A DNA stretch of 64,000 bases from Steroidobacter agaridevorans (GCF_009932555.1 NZ_BLJO01000003.1:744001-808000); one strand, 5' to 3'; positions 31,495-41,547 are shown, counted from the first letter of the stretch. Made by a program: numbers and translations. The notes: a model not told the origin generated them from the sequence alone.

Positions 31495-33227
31495 ATCGCA
31501 CTATTCGTCGCCGCGAGGCGGGTGGGGCGATGGCGCTGCCCGGCGATCTGCACCCATTGCTGAAACGCTTGTACGCCAATCGAGGCGTGAACGCCGCTGA
31601 CGATCTCGATCTGGGCCTGGCGCGATTGATCCCGGTCACTCGCCTCGGTGGCATCGATGCCGCGGTCGATTTGCTCTGCGATCATTTTGGTCGCGGCAGT
31701 CGCATCGTGATCGTCGGTGATTTCGATGCCGACGGCGCGACCAGCACCGCGCTGGTGGTGCGTCAGATGCGCGGGCTCGGCTTCAAACAAGTCGACTTCC
31801 TGGTGCCCAATCGATTTCAGTACGGCTACGGCCTGACGCCGGAGATCGTGCAGCTCGCCGCGGAAATGAAACCCGGGCTGATCGTCACCGTCGATAACGG
31901 CATCTCCAGTCATGCCGGTGTGGCAATGGCCGCCTCGCTCGGGATCCAGACATTGATTACGGATCATCACTTGTCGCCCGCGACCGTGCCGGCCGCGAAC
32001 GCCATCGTGAATCCCAACGCGCCAGGCGATCTGTTTCCCAGCAAGGCGCTGGCCGGCGTCGGCGTGGCGTTTTATTTGATGGCCGCACTCACGAGAGCCA
32101 TGCAGGAACGCGGCTTATGCGCGAAGCCGCCGGCGGTCACAGAGTTGCTCGATCTCGTCGCCCTCGGCACGGTGGCGGATCTCGTGCCGCTGGATAGAAA
32201 CAATCGTGTGCTGGTCCATCAGGGTCTGCGCCGCATCCGAGCGGGTCGATGTGTCGCGGGTATTCATGCGCTGGTCGAGGCGGCGGGTTGCATTCCATCG
32301 CAAGTGGTCGCAGCTCATCTGGGATTCCAGATCGGCCCGCGCTTGAACGCGGCCGGCCGGCTCGATGACATGTCGATCGGCATTCAATGTTTGCTGACCG
32401 ACGATCCCAACATGGCCCGCATGCTCGCGGCGCGGCTGACGCAGTTGAACAGCGATCGCAAGGAGCTCGAGCTCCAGATGCAGCAGGAAGCGCTGATGGC
32501 GATCGCTGATATGCGCGCCGAAGATCCGCAGCTGCCGCTCGGGCTTTGTTTGTTCGATGAGTCGTGGCACCAGGGTGTGGTCGGACTGGTCGCTTCGCGC
32601 GTCAAGGAGCGGGTGAATCGTCCGGTCATCGCGCTGGCTCGCGCAGATGCGAATACGTTGAAGGGATCTGCGCGCTCGATCTCGGGCGTGCACATTCGTG
32701 ATGTGCTCGACGCGGTCGCGACTCGCCATCCGGGACTGATCGAAAAGTTCGGCGGCCACGCGATGGCGGCGGGGCTGACCTTGCCGGCCGCGACGCTCGA
32801 TATGTTCCGCGCCGAGTTCGACGCCGAAGTGCGCCGCTGGATGAGCATCGACGACACCATCGGCATCGTGCATTCCGACGGCAGCCTGCAGCACGACGAG
32901 TTGACGCTCGACGTCGCGCGGCTGCTGCAGCAGGCGGGGCCGTGGGGCCAGAACTTTCCCGAGCCGATGTTCGATGGCTGCTTCGAGGTGCGCAACGTGC
33001 GCATTCTGGGCGAACGCCACTTGAAGCTGGAGGTGCGCAGTGTGTCGAGCGATGGGCCGCTGGGCGGCTCCAGCTGCGAGGCCATCGCGTTCCGCCACTT
33101 CGATCACGACGATGCGCCGCACGTCGAACCGGATTCCCGGGTGGAGCTGGCCTACCGGCTGGACGTGAACCGGTACAACGGCTCGGAGCGCCTGCAGCTG
33201 GTCGTGGAGTATTTGCGGGTCCTTTAA
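31488..33227 (+). CDS. recJ: Single-stranded-DNA-specific exonuclease RecJ
   Basis: RecJ degrades ssDNA 5'-3' in recombination, mismatch and excision repair. The 579-residue protein has DHH/DHHA1 motifs: VGDFDADGATSTA, TVDNGIS, TDHHLSPATVP, FQIGPRLNAAGRLDD, and the DHHA1 block SGVHIRDVLDAV ... KFGGHAMAAGLTL. An in-frame ATG at 31530 exists, but the N-terminal IRRREAGGAMALPGDLHPLL corresponds to the E. coli start region. The next gene is prfB, as in many Gammaproteobacteria. Confidence 0.97.
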   Translation: MLNRTIRRREAGGAMALPGDLHPLLKRLYANRGVNAADDLDLGLARLIPVTRLGGIDAAVDLLCDHFGRGSRIVIVGDFDADGATSTALVVRQMRGLGFKQVDFLVPNRFQYGYGLTPEIVQLAAEMKPGLIVTVDNGISSHAGVAMAASLGIQTLITDHHLSPATVPAANAIVNPNAPGDLFPSKALAGVGVAFYLMAALTRAMQERGLCAKPPAVTELLDLVALGTVADLVPLDRNNRVLVHQGLRRIRAGRCVAGIHALVEAAGCIPSQVVAAHLGFQIGPRLNAAGRLDDMSIGIQCLLTDDPNMARMLAARLTQLNSDRKELELQMQQEALMAIADMRAEDPQLPLGLCLFDESWHQGVVGLVASRVKERVNRPVIALARADANTLKGSARSISGVHIRDVLDAVATRHPGLIEKFGGHAMAAGLTLPAATLDMFRAEFDAEVRRWMSIDDTIGIVHSDGSLQHDELTLDVARLLQQAGPWGQNFPEPMFDGCFEVRNVRILGERHLKLEVRSVSSDGPLGGSSCEAIAFRHFDHDDAPHVEPDSRVELAYRLDVNRYNGSERLQLVVEYLRVL

Positions 33228-33288
33228 GCGTCGGTTTTTGCTAGGATCCGCCTTCTCAATTTCCCGCGATCGACGCCAAGCTCAAGAC

Positions 33289-34384
33289 ATGGAAACCAAT
33301 CCCATCCGCCGTTCCATCGAAGACCTCACCGAGCGCGGCGGGGCGCTCAGGAGGTTTCTTTGACTACGACACCAAGAGCGAACGCCTCGCGGAAGTAAGC
33401 CGCGAGCTGGAAGATCCTGCCATCTGGAATACGCCCGACCGAGCCCAGGAACTGGGTAAGGAGCGCGCGCGCCTGGAGCAAATCGTCGGCACCCTGGATA
33501 AGGTCACCAATGGCGTGAAGGATGCCGAGGAGCTGCTGGAACTGGCCATCGCCGAGAACGAGCCGTCGGCGATCGCCGATGTCGAGCGTGACCTCGCCGC
33601 CATCGATGCGCAGCTGAAGAAGCTGGAATTCCAGCGCATGTTCCCGGGCGAGATGGATCCGCACAGCTGCTTCCTGGACATCCAGGCCGGCGCCGGCGGC
33701 ACCGAGGCGCAGGACTGGGCCAGCATGCTCATGCGCATGTATCTGCGCTGGGGCGACCAGCGCGGTTTCAAGACCGAGGTCGAAGAGGTGAGCGACGGCG
33801 AAGTCGCCGGCATCAAGAGCTGCACCATCAACTTCACCGGCGAGTATGCCTACGGCTGGCTGCGCACCGAGACCGGCGTGCATCGCCTGGTCCGCAAGTC
33901 GCCGTTCGATTCGAACGCGCGCCGGCACACGTCGTTTGCGTCGGTGTTCGTCTCGCCCGAAGTCGATGACAACATCAAGATCGACATCAACCCCGCGGAC
34001 CTGAAGACCGATGTGTATCGCTCCAGCGGCGCCGGCGGTCAGCACGTCAACAAGACCGAATCGGCCGTGCGCATCACGCACATGCCCACCGGCATCGTCG
34101 TGGCCTGCCAGGCCGAGCGCAGCCAGCACAAGAATCGCGACAAGGCGATGAAGATGCTGAAGGCCAAGCTGTACGAGCTGGAAGTGAACAAGCGCAACGC
34201 CGCCGCCAAGGTGCTCGAGGACGCCAAGTCCGACGTGAGCTGGGGCAACCAGATCCGTTCGTACGTGCTGGATCAGTCGCGCATCAAAGATCTGCGCACC
34301 AACGTGGAAATCGGCGCCACCGACAAGGTGCTCGATGGCGATCTGGATCCGTTCCTGGAAGCGAGCCTGAAGCAGGGGCTGTAA
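33289..34384 (+). CDS. prfB: Peptide chain release factor 2 (programmed +1 frameshift)
   Basis: RF2 recognises UGA and UAA stop codons. Reading starts at ATG 33289; codon 25 is TGA (33361-33363), and a +1 shift continues at GAC (33362), giving a 364-residue protein (E. coli 365). Motifs include the anticodon-like SPF ([15 protein letters not shown]) and GGQ ([14 protein letters not shown]). The frameshift lets RF2 limit its own synthesis. It lies between recJ and lysS, with three bases before the lysS start. Confidence 0.96.
33349..33364 (+). promoter_or_regulatory. Programmed +1 frameshift site of prfB
   Basis: The internal Shine-Dalgarno AGGAGG (33349-33354) is three bases from the CTT-TGA-C slippery site, the same geometry as E. 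coli prfB. Here AGGAGG TTT replaces the E. coli AGGGGG TAT. A low RF2 level slows decoding of TGA and lets the ribosome slip from CTT to TTT. Confidence 0.93.
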
Positions 34385-34387
34385 AAC

Positions 34388-35911
34388 ATGTCTGAAAACA
34401 CCAAGGCCCCGAATGCACCGGCTGCCGAAGCAGTCGATGAGAACAAGCTCATTGCCGAGCGGCGCGCCAAGCTCGACAAGCTGCGCGGCGCGGGCGCCAA
34501 CGGCTTTCCGAACGATTTCCGCCGTGACGCGCTGGCGGATCAGCTGCTGACGGCGTACGGCGATCGCGAGCCCGCCTGGTTCGATCAGAACACGGTGCGT
34601 GTGAAGGTCGGCGGCCGCATGATGATCAAGCGGGTCATGGGCAAGGCGAGCTTTGCGAAGATCGCGGATCGCAGCGGCGAGATTCAGCTGTTCATTCAGA
34701 GCGCCGCGGTCGGCGCGGTCTACGACGAGTTCAAGACATGGGATGTCGGCGATGTGCTCGGCGCGGAGGGCACGCTGTTCATCACCAAGACGGGCGAGCT
34801 GTCGGTGAAGGTCGAGAAGCTGCGCCTGCTGGTGAAGTCGCTGCGGCCGCTGCCGGACAAGTGGCACGGCCTGTCGGATCAGGAAACGCGCTATCGCCAG
34901 CGTTACGTCGATCTCATCGTCAGCCCGGACAGCCGGCAGACGTTCCGCACGCGCACGCGGCTCGTGAAGTATTTGCGTGACTTCCTCGACGCGATGGACT
35001 TCCTCGAAGTCGAGACGCCGATGATGCAGGCGATCGCCGGCGGCGCGGTCGCCAAGCCGTTCGTCACGCATCACAACCAGCTCGGCATCGATTTGTTTCT
35101 GCGTATCGCACCGGAGCTTTATCTGAAGCGCCTGGTGGTCGGCGGCTTCGAGCGGGTTTACGAGATCAACCGCAACTTCCGTAACGAGGGCGTGTCGACC
35201 CGGCACAACCCCGAGTTCACGATGCTGGAGTTGTATCAGGCGTACGCGGACTACACCGATCTGATGAACCTGGTCGAGCGGATGTGCCAGGGTCTGTGCG
35301 ACACCATCCTCGGCAAGCGGCAGATCGAATATCAGGGCGAGGTGTTCGACTTCGGTCAGCCGTTCCGTCGCGTGACGGTCGAGGACCTGGTCGTGCACTT
35401 CAATCCCGGCATCGAGCGCGCCAAGCTGCGTGATCTCGAGTACCTGCGTGGCCACTGCGATAAGTTGGGAATTCCTTACGGGCAGGGCGATGGGCCGGGC
35501 AAGCTGCAGATCGAGATCTTCGAGAAGACGGCCGAACATCGGCTGCTCGCGCCGACCTTTGTTTATGGTTATCCGACCGAAGTGTCGCCGTTGTCACGGC
35601 GCAATGACTCGGATCCGTTCATCACGGATCGCTTCGAGTTCTTCATCGGCGGGCGTGAGATCGCCAATGGCTTCTCCGAGCTGAACGATCCAGAGGACCA
35701 GGCGCAGCGCTTCAGAGATCAGCTTGCGCGCAAGACGGCGGGCGATGAAGAGGCCATGCAGTACGACGCCGACTACATCCGGGCGCTGGAGTACGGCTTG
35801 CCGCCGACCGCAGGCTTGGGCATCGGCATCGATCGGTTGGTGATGTTGTTTACCAACTCCCCGTCGATTCGCGATGTGCTGTTGTTCCCATACATGCGGC
35901 CGGAGACCTGA
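34388..35911 (+). CDS. lysS: Lysyl-tRNA synthetase, class II
   Basis: LysRS attaches lysine to tRNA-Lys. The 507-residue protein has an N-terminal OB fold ([24 protein letters not shown]) and the class II core: motif 1 region [20 protein letters not shown], motif 2 [18 protein letters not shown] and motif 3 [13 protein letters not shown], ending [11 protein letters not shown] 34388 follows prfB by three bases. An 800-base gene-free region with repeats follows. Confidence 0.97.
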   Translation: MSENTKAPNAPAAEAVDENKLIAERRAKLDKLRGAGANGFPNDFRRDALADQLLTAYGDREPAWFDQNTVRVKVGGRMMIKRVMGKASFAKIADRSGEIQLFIQSAAVGAVYDEFKTWDVGDVLGAEGTLFITKTGELSVKVEKLRLLVKSLRPLPDKWHGLSDQETRYRQRYVDLIVSPDSRQTFRTRTRLVKYLRDFLDAMDFLEVETPMMQAIAGGAVAKPFVTHHNQLGIDLFLRIAPELYLKRLVVGGFERVYEINRNFRNEGVSTRHNPEFTMLELYQAYADYTDLMNLVERMCQGLCDTILGKRQIEYQGEVFDFGQPFRRVTVEDLVVHFNPGIERAKLRDLEYLRGHCDKLGIPYGQGDGPGKLQIEIFEKTAEHRLLAPTFVYGYPTEVSPLSRRNDSDPFITDRFEFFIGGREIANGFSELNDPEDQAQRFRDQLARKTAGDEEAMQYDADYIRALEYGLPPTAGLGIGIDRLVMLFTNSPSIRDVLLFPYMRPET

Positions 35912-35976
35912 CGGGTTTCGCTGACGCGTTGGCGCTAACGCGCGCGGTGCTAACGCATTGCGCGCAGCCTTCGGCA

Positions 35977-36233
35977 GAGCTGGGGCGTAGGTGGAGGGTC
36001 TCGGGAAACTCGCGAGCGTCTTCACTGTCGGCGGGCTTTGCCTCGATGGCTGCCGCACGATTTGCTCAGTGGCCGCGTCACCGTCCGTGTCGCTCGCTGC
36101 GCGCTAACGCGCTGCGAGCTGCAACGCGCATCGTCATCGGTACTGCCAACGTGCAACGGCTTGCTCGAATGGCCGTGGTGGCCGAGTCACCGTGGTTGCG
36201 AACTTCCCGAGACCCTCCACCTTTCCCCAGCTC
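35977..36233. repeat. 257-bp segment bounded by 36-bp imperfect inverted repeats (MITE-like)
   Basis: Bases 35977-36013 are inversely repeated at 36198-36233, with a one-base indel and four differences (core: GTGGAGGGTCTCGGGAA). The interior has no credible gene but repeats a GTGGCCG(C/A)GTCACCGT phrase directly. Layout is like a miniature inverted-repeat element, but no clear target duplication flanks it. It lies in the 799-base gap between lysS and ygfZ, which holds no convincing coding sequence. Confidence 0.6.
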
Positions 36234-36388
36234 GAAGATGCGCGGCTCGATGCTTCCTGTCGCGGGCCACGCCGGTTCCTTTCGAGCATGGGGCGCTTCG
36301 CGCCTCAAGCACGCTTTCGCGGCGCCTGCGCTTCGCTGGGCGCGGGGGAGGGCAGAGTCAGCGAAAGGCTCTAAGAGCTGCTCCGCCG

Positions 36389-36675
36389 GCGCAATCGAGG
36401 CTGCGCCTGCTCGTGCGCGCCGGCAGGCGAAAGACTTCCGAGAGTTCTGCCGCCGGCGTGATCAAGACTGTGCTTGCTCGTGCGCGCCAGCAGGCGAACA
36501 GCTTCCAAGAACTCTGCCGCCAGCGTGATTAAGACTGTGCTTGCTCATGCGTGCCAGCAGGCGAACAGCTTCCGAGAACTCTGCCGCCGGCGTAATCAAG
36601 ACTGTGCTTGCTCATGCGTGCCGGCAGGCGAAACACCTCTGAGAGTTCTCCCGCCGCCGTAACCCGGGGCTGCGA
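36389..36675. repeat. 67-bp tandem repeat, about 4.3 copies
   Basis: Units begin at 36389, 36456, 36523 and 36590, each 67 bases, with a partial fifth from 36657. Copies 2-4 match most closely, each differing from its neighbour at a limited number of positions. Because 67 is not a multiple of three, no single frame runs through the units, and no long open frame with consistent sequence exists. Contiguous copies without spacers exclude a CRISPR array. The array begins 477 bases after lysS and ends near the ygfZ stop. Confidence 0.85.
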
Positions 36676-36710
36676 GCGTGTCACACCCATCCTCTTCGTT
36701 GCCAAACCTC

Positions 36711-37595
36711 TTATTCCGACGGCGAATACGGCATCGGCAGCTGCTTAAGCAATCCATCCTGTCCATCGACGTGTAGCTCGCTGTTGAGCTGCGCGAGACT
36801 GATGACCGCCAGGATGTTGCATCCATCCTGGGTGCTCGCGGCATCAACCACATCGCCAGCATGTTGCTCCCCAGCCAACACGCGCGTCCCAGGAACGGGC
36901 GCCGCGCCGGCGCTGTGAAAAAGAAACATGCGGCGTTTGACGGTGCCGCGGAAATGGGCGCGGGCGATGATTTCCTGGCCGGTGTAGCAACCTTTCTCGA
37001 AGGCGATACCGCCGAGCAGGTCGATGTTCAGCATTTGCGCGACAAACGCTTCGTGAGTTTCCGGATAAACCTGAGGCAGGCCGGCGCGCACTTGTGACAA
37101 ATGGAACTGATGTTCCCTCGCCGCATCGACAGCGGCAGAGAACGCGCCAAGCACCAGCACATCTTCCATGCCGGGCAATGTGAAATAGCTCACACCGCCG
37201 ATCTCCTGGTGCGAGCCGGCTTCAGCCAAAGTCACATCCGCGGGCAGGGCAGAGCGGGGCACGACACCAAGCTGCAGATGTTTGGCCGGCTCGATCTTCG
37301 CTTTCGCCCGAAGCACATATTTGCGTAGGCGCAGCACGGTGCTATCGAGCAGGGCCGCGGGTAGCACTAATGCAATGCCCTCGGTCCGTGCCAACATCCA
37401 AAACACCGCTTGCACTCGGCCTTGCGGGGAATTGCAGCAGGTGAGCTGCGCTCGATTCGAGCCGAGCGTGTCCAGATCGGCCGTCAGCTGACCTTGCAAA
37501 TAGGCGCGCGCGTCGGCGCCGCTCACCATAATGGTGGCGAGCCTGGTCAGGGGGGCGAAAATACTCACGGCTGGGACGGAAATAGGGGCAGACAT
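36711..37595 (-). CDS. ygfZ: YgfZ/GcvT-domain folate-binding protein
   Basis: YgfZ is a folate-binding protein related to GcvT that supports assembly or repair of Fe-S clusters in certain enzymes. The 294-residue protein has the signature KGCYTGQEIIARAHFRG (KGCYTGQE at 201-208), including the conserved Cys, with LQGQLTADLDTL near the N-terminus and LNSPQGR-type CCNSPQGR. It diverges from the SDHAF4-sdh genes, consistent with shared Fe-S or flavoprotein maturation. Confidence 0.93.
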   Translation of the reverse strand: MSAPISVPAVSIFAPLTRLATIMVSGADARAYLQGQLTADLDTLGSNRAQLTCCNSPQGRVQAVFWMLARTEGIALVLPAALLDSTVLRLRKYVLRAKAKIEPAKHLQLGVVPRSALPADVTLAEAGSHQEIGGVSYFTLPGMEDVLVLGAFSAAVDAAREHQFHLSQVRAGLPQVYPETHEAFVAQMLNIDLLGGIAFEKGCYTGQEIIARAHFRGTVKRRMFLFHSAGAAPVPGTRVLAGEQHAGDVVDAASTQDGCNILAVISLAQLNSELHVDGQDGLLKQLPMPYSPSE

Positions 37596-37675
37596 TCGTG
37601 AAATCCGAAATCAAGCCTCGCCACAAACGAAAAGCGCGCCGTTCCGGGCAGGGGGGCCTTCTGGCACACTACCGG

Positions 37676-37687
37676 CCGTTCGAACGG
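37676..37687. promoter_or_regulatory. Perfect 12-bp palindrome upstream of sdh cluster
   Basis: CCGTTCGAACGG reads the same on both strands and lies 25 bases before the SDHAF4-like start in the 117-base divergent gap with ygfZ. It could be an operator or a chance palindrome. No factor is identifiable. Confidence 0.35.
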
Positions 37688-37712
37688 TCCACCGCCATCA
37701 TCGTCCGGTTCA

Positions 37713-37904
37713 ATGGCAGATACAAATTCGCGGCCAGATTCACACGCTGGGGCCGAGGGGCCGCACGCGGACGTTTCGACCGAGCCACGCACCGCAGGTT
37801 CCACTAGCGAGCACGTCGCGCCGAAAGAAATCGGCGGCCGGGACGGGCCGGAGCCGACGCGCTTCGGCGATTGGGAAAAGGCCGGCCGTTGCATCGATTT
37901 TTGA
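37713..37904 (+). CDS. SDHAF4-like succinate dehydrogenase assembly factor (DUF1674)
   Basis: A 63-residue protein with a disordered, Asp/Glu/Pro/Ser-rich N-terminus and the C-terminal DUF1674 signature GPEPTRFGDWEKAGRCIDF. The eukaryotic SDHAF4 family binds flavinated SDHA and protects it before assembly with SDHB. The gene is 30 bases upstream of sdhC, which strongly supports the assignment. The start is ATG 37713. Confidence 0.85.
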   Translation: MADTNSRPDSHAGAEGPHADVSTEPRTAGSTSEHVAPKEIGGRDGPEPTRFGDWEKAGRCIDF

Positions 37905-37934
37905 TCCGCTTTCCGACTTGAGGCCCTACCTCAC

Positions 37935-38330
37935 ATGAGCAATCCCAAGTACGAGCGGCCGCTATCGCCGTTCATGATGTATCGATGGCAGTACACCAAT
38001 ACGCTGTCGTTCCTGCACCGGCTCACCGGCTGTGCGCTCAGCGTGGGTACGCTGTTGTTTGTTTACTGGCTGGTCGCTGCCGCCAGCGGCGCGGAGGCGT
38101 ATGCAAACGCGCAGGCCGTGTTCGCGCATCCGCTGATCAAGCTTCTGCTGGTCGGATTCTCGTTTGCGTTCTTCTATCACTTGTTGAACGGCGTGCGTCA
38201 CCTGGTGTGGGACACGGGGCGGGGCTTCGACAAGAAGACGGCGCGCACCAGCGGCTGGATCGCGTTCCTGGGCGCGGTCGTGTTGACCGCGTTGTTGTGG
38301 TTCTTGCTCGTGCGCCGGGGTGAAGTATGA
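37935..38330 (+). CDS. sdhC: Succinate dehydrogenase cytochrome b556 subunit
   Basis: SdhC anchors the complex in the membrane and helps bind haem b and ubiquinone. The 131-residue protein has three membrane helices and the HRLTG motif (SFLHRLTGCALSVG), with the haem-region FYHLLNGVRHLVWDTGRG. ATG 37935 opens the sdhCDAB operon, and its stop overlaps sdhD by four bases. Confidence 0.95.
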   Translation: MSNPKYERPLSPFMMYRWQYTNTLSFLHRLTGCALSVGTLLFVYWLVAAASGAEAYANAQAVFAHPLIKLLLVGFSFAFFYHLLNGVRHLVWDTGRGFDKKTARTSGWIAFLGAVVLTALLWFLLVRRGEV

Positions 38331-38713
38331 GTCTGCGCAGTCCGGTAGGACGGGTTCTGGGACTGGGCTCGGCGGGCGACGGCGTCGGTCACTGGTGGAC
38401 GCTGCGGGTCACCTCGGTGGCGCTGGTGCTGCTCGGCCTGTGGTTCGTGTTTTCATTGGTTCGCATGCCTGACACGAGCTATGCGAGCGTCACTGCCTGG
38501 ATCGCGGCGCCCATCAACGCCGTGCTGCTGTCGCTGTTGATCGGCACCATGCTGTATCACTCGCTGCTGGGCGTGCAGGAAGTGGTCGAGGACTACGTCG
38601 CCGGGCACGGCGCGAAGATCGTCACCAAGATCGTCCTGCAGTTCGTTCATTTCCTTCTCGGCGCGCTCGGCATCTTCTCCGTGCTGCGCATTGCTTTCGG
38701 GAGCGCCGCATGA
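38327..38713 (+). CDS. sdhD: Succinate dehydrogenase membrane anchor subunit
   Basis: SdhD is the second membrane anchor. The 128-residue protein has three helices, with [16 protein letters not shown] as the likely haem/quinone region. It overlaps sdhC (start) and sdhA (stop) by four bases each, consistent with coupled translation. Confidence 0.93.
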   Translation: MSLRSPVGRVLGLGSAGDGVGHWWTLRVTSVALVLLGLWFVFSLVRMPDTSYASVTAWIAAPINAVLLSLLIGTMLYHSLLGVQEVVEDYVAGHGAKIVTKIVLQFVHFLLGALGIFSVLRIAFGSAA

Positions 38714-40494
38714 GCGCCTATCAATTCATCGACCATAGTTACGACGTCGTGGTCGTCGGCGCCGGCGGCGCCGGCCTGCGCGCCACTTTCGGTCTGGCGC
38801 ATTCCGGCCTGTCCGTTGCGTGTTTGACGAAGGTGTTCCCAACGCGCAGCCACACCGTGGCCGCGCAGGGCGGCATCAGCGCCGCGCTCGGCAACATGGG
38901 CGAAGACGACTGGCGCTGGCACATGTACGACACCGTCAAAGGGTCGGACTGGCTGGGCGATCAGGACGCCATCGAGTTCATGTGCAAAGAAGCGCCCGGC
39001 GCGGTGATCGAGCTGGAGCACTACGGCGTGCCATTCTCGCGCACCGATGACGGTCGCATTTATCAGCGTCCGTTCGGGGGCATGACGACGCACTACGGCA
39101 AGGGCACCGCGCAGCGTACTTGCGCAGCGGCGGACCGCACCGGCCACGCGATGCTGCATACGTTGTATCAGCAGGCGCTGCGTCACGAAGCTCAGTTCTT
39201 CATCGAATATTTCGCCGTCGACCTGATCATGGAGAACGGCGAGTGCCGCGGCGTCGTCGCCATCAACATGGCGGACGGCACGCTGCATCGTTTCCTCGGT
39301 CATCAGACGATTCTCGCGACGGGCGGCTACGGTCGTGCGTACTTCTCCTGTACGTCTGCTCACACTTGCACGGGCGACGGTGGCGGCATGGTGCTGCGCG
39401 CCGGTCTGCCGATGCAGGACATGGAGTTCGTGCAGTTCCATCCGACCGGCATCTACGGCGCCGGCTGTCTGATCACCGAAGGCGTGCGCGGCGAGGGTGG
39501 CATTCTGCGCAACTCGCAGGGCGAACGTTTCATGGAGCGCTATGCGCCGAACGCGAAGGACCTCGCGTCCCGCGACGTGGTCAGCCGCTCCATGACCATG
39601 GAGATTCGCGAAGGCCGCGGCGTCGGCCCGCACAAAGATCACATCTATCTGCACCTCGAGCACCTCGGCGCCGAAGTGATTCACGAGCGTCTGCCGGGCA
39701 TCGCCGAGACCGCGAAGATCTTCGCGGGCGTCGATGTGACCAAGCAGCCGATTCCGGTGCTGCCGACGGTTCACTACAACATGGGCGGCATCCCGGCGAA
39801 CTATCACGGCGAAGTGGTGACGTTGAAGAACGGCAATCCCGATTCCGTGGTGCCGGGTTTGATGGCGGTGGGCGAGGCGGCGTGCGTGTCCGTGCACGGC
39901 GCGAACCGTCTAGGCTCGAACTCGCTGCTCGACCTGGTGGTGTTCGGCCGCGAAGCTGCGCGTCACGCTGCCGAGATCGTCAAGCCGAATACCAGACATC
40001 GGCCGCTGCCGAAGGATGCGGGCGATCTCGCGCTCAGCCGCATCGACAAGTTCCGCAATGCCAAGGGCTCGCTGAAGACCGCGGACATCCGACTGAACAT
40101 GCAGCGCACGATGCAGAACCACGCGGCCGTGTTCCGCACTTCCGAATCGCTCATCGAGGGAGTGCAGAAGATGCAGGAAGTGTTCAAGTCGTTCGACGAG
40201 GTCAACGTCAGCGATCGCGGCATGGTGTGGAACACCGACCTGATCGAAACGCTCGAGCTCGACAACCTGCGCAGCCAGGCGGTCGCAACCATCGTGTCCG
40301 CCGAGAACCGCAAGGAAAGCCGTGGCGCGCACGCCCACGAGGACTACCCGGAGCGCGACGATGTGAACTGGATGAAACACACCCTCTCGTGGGTGGATCC
40401 GCAGGGCAAGGTGTCGCTCGACTACCGGCCCGTGCACTTGAACACACTGACCAACGACGTTGAGGTCGTTCCGCCCAAGGCGAGGGTGTACTGA
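38710..40494 (+). CDS. sdhA: Succinate dehydrogenase flavoprotein subunit
   Basis: SdhA oxidises succinate to fumarate and carries covalent FAD. The 594-residue protein has the dinucleotide-binding [17 protein letters not shown] and the FAD-linked histidine H48 in [10 protein letters not shown], followed by [16 protein letters not shown] and the substrate-site [19 protein letters not shown]. Flavination should be aided by SdhE and possibly the SDHAF4-like protein encoded in the same cluster. Confidence 0.98.
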   Translation: MSAYQFIDHSYDVVVVGAGGAGLRATFGLAHSGLSVACLTKVFPTRSHTVAAQGGISAALGNMGEDDWRWHMYDTVKGSDWLGDQDAIEFMCKEAPGAVIELEHYGVPFSRTDDGRIYQRPFGGMTTHYGKGTAQRTCAAADRTGHAMLHTLYQQALRHEAQFFIEYFAVDLIMENGECRGVVAINMADGTLHRFLGHQTILATGGYGRAYFSCTSAHTCTGDGGGMVLRAGLPMQDMEFVQFHPTGIYGAGCLITEGVRGEGGILRNSQGERFMERYAPNAKDLASRDVVSRSMTMEIREGRGVGPHKDHIYLHLEHLGAEVIHERLPGIAETAKIFAGVDVTKQPIPVLPTVHYNMGGIPANYHGEVVTLKNGNPDSVVPGLMAVGEAACVSVHGANRLGSNSLLDLVVFGREAARHAAEIVKPNTRHRPLPKDAGDLALSRIDKFRNAKGSLKTADIRLNMQRTMQNHAAVFRTSESLIEGVQKMQEVFKSFDEVNVSDRGMVWNTDLIETLELDNLRSQAVATIVSAENRKESRGAHAHEDYPERDDVNWMKHTLSWVDPQGKVSLDYRPVHLNTLTNDVEVVPPKARVY

Positions 40495-40496
40495 TC

Positions 40497-41279
40497 ATGG
40501 CGCAATTCCGTCTTCCCAAGAACTCGGTCATCGGCGTCGGCAAGAACTACCCCGCGCCGGCAGGCGCCAAGGATGTGCGGACGTTCCGGATCTATCGCTT
40601 CGATCCGGAGTCGGGCCAGAACCCGCGCTATGACACGTATGAAGTGGACATGGCCAGCTGCGGTCCGATGGTGCTCGACGCGCTGATCAAGATCAAAAAC
40701 GAGATCGATCCGACGCTGACGTTCCGTCGCTCGTGCCGTGAAGGCATTTGCGGCTCGTGCGCGATGAACATCGACGGCGTGAACACGCTGGCCTGCACGC
40801 GCGCCACCGAGGATGTGAAAGGGACGGTGAAGATCTTCCCGTTGCCGCACATGCCGGTGATCAAGGATCTCGTGCCGGATCTCACGAATTTCTACGCGCA
40901 GTACGCTTCGGTGAAGCCGTGGTTGCAGACGCGCACGCCGGCGCCGCCGGATCGCGAGCGCCTGCAGTCCAAGGAAGATCAGGAGAAGATCGACCGTCCG
41001 GCGGCGTGCATTCTGTGCGCCTGTTGCTCGACCTCGTGCCCGAGCTACTGGTGGAATGGCGATCGTTACCTGGGTCCGGCGGCGTTGCTGGCGGCCTATC
41101 GCTGGATCGTGGACACCCGCGACGAGGCGACCGGCGAGCGTCTGGATGCGCTGGAAGATCCGTTCAAGCTGTATCGCTGCCACACCATCATGAACTGCAC
41201 CGAGGCCTGTCCGAAGGACCTGAATCCGGCCAAGGCGATTGCCGAGATCAAGAAGAAGATCGCCGAGCGCAAGCACTGA
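40497..41279 (+). CDS. sdhB: Succinate dehydrogenase iron-sulfur subunit
   Basis: SdhB transfers electrons from FAD to quinone through three Fe-S clusters. The 260-residue protein has the [2Fe-2S] motif [15 protein letters not shown]...C, the [4Fe-4S] motif [12 protein letters not shown] and the [3Fe-4S] motif [13 protein letters not shown]. The start is ATG 40497, two bases after the sdhA stop. sdhE follows after 13 bases. Confidence 0.98.
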   Translation: MAQFRLPKNSVIGVGKNYPAPAGAKDVRTFRIYRFDPESGQNPRYDTYEVDMASCGPMVLDALIKIKNEIDPTLTFRRSCREGICGSCAMNIDGVNTLACTRATEDVKGTVKIFPLPHMPVIKDLVPDLTNFYAQYASVKPWLQTRTPAPPDRERLQSKEDQEKIDRPAACILCACCSTSCPSYWWNGDRYLGPAALLAAYRWIVDTRDEATGERLDALEDPFKLYRCHTIMNCTEACPKDLNPAKAIAEIKKKIAERKH

Positions 41280-41292
41280 TGGCATATCGTCT

Positions 41293-41547
41293 ATGAATGG
41301 GCCGCCAACCGTGGGACAGCTCCGCTGGCGTTGCCGGCGGGGCATGCGCGAGTTGGACGTGCTGCTCGAACGCTATCTAAAGGAACGGTATCCTTCCGCC
41401 CCGGCTGCCGAACAACAGGCCTTCGTAGCATTGCTCGAGGCGCCAGACCCGCAGCTGTTCGCCTACGTAGTGCAACGAGAGGTCCCGGACGATCCGGATT
41501 GGGCGCATGTCATTGCCAGACTCCGCAATCCCAACGCTGACGCTTGA
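41293..41547 (+). CDS. sdhE: FAD assembly factor SdhE
   Basis: SdhE (CptB) promotes covalent flavination of SdhA. The 84-residue protein has the signature RGMRELD (R16, G17, M18, R19, E20, L21, D22) and LLEAPDPQLFAYV. The reading frame is open upstream, but ATG 41293 gives the family length (E. coli 88). It overlaps ygfX by 41 bases. Confidence 0.94.
   Translation: MNGPPTVGQLRWRCRRGMRELDVLLERYLKERYPSAPAAEQQAFVALLEAPDPQLFAYVVQREVPDDPDWAHVIARLRNPNADA

Noticed and set aside
33347-35539. 730-residue minus-strand frame opposite prfB and lysS
   Set aside because: Same shadow pattern; both plus-strand genes are unmistakable.
35929-36662. Several open frames in the lysS-ygfZ gap
   Set aside because: They run through the inverted repeat and the 67-bp array; the unit length breaks frame, and translations are compositionally random.
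36389-36675. CRISPR array
   Set aside because: Repeats are directly contiguous with no spacers, and no cas gene is nearby.
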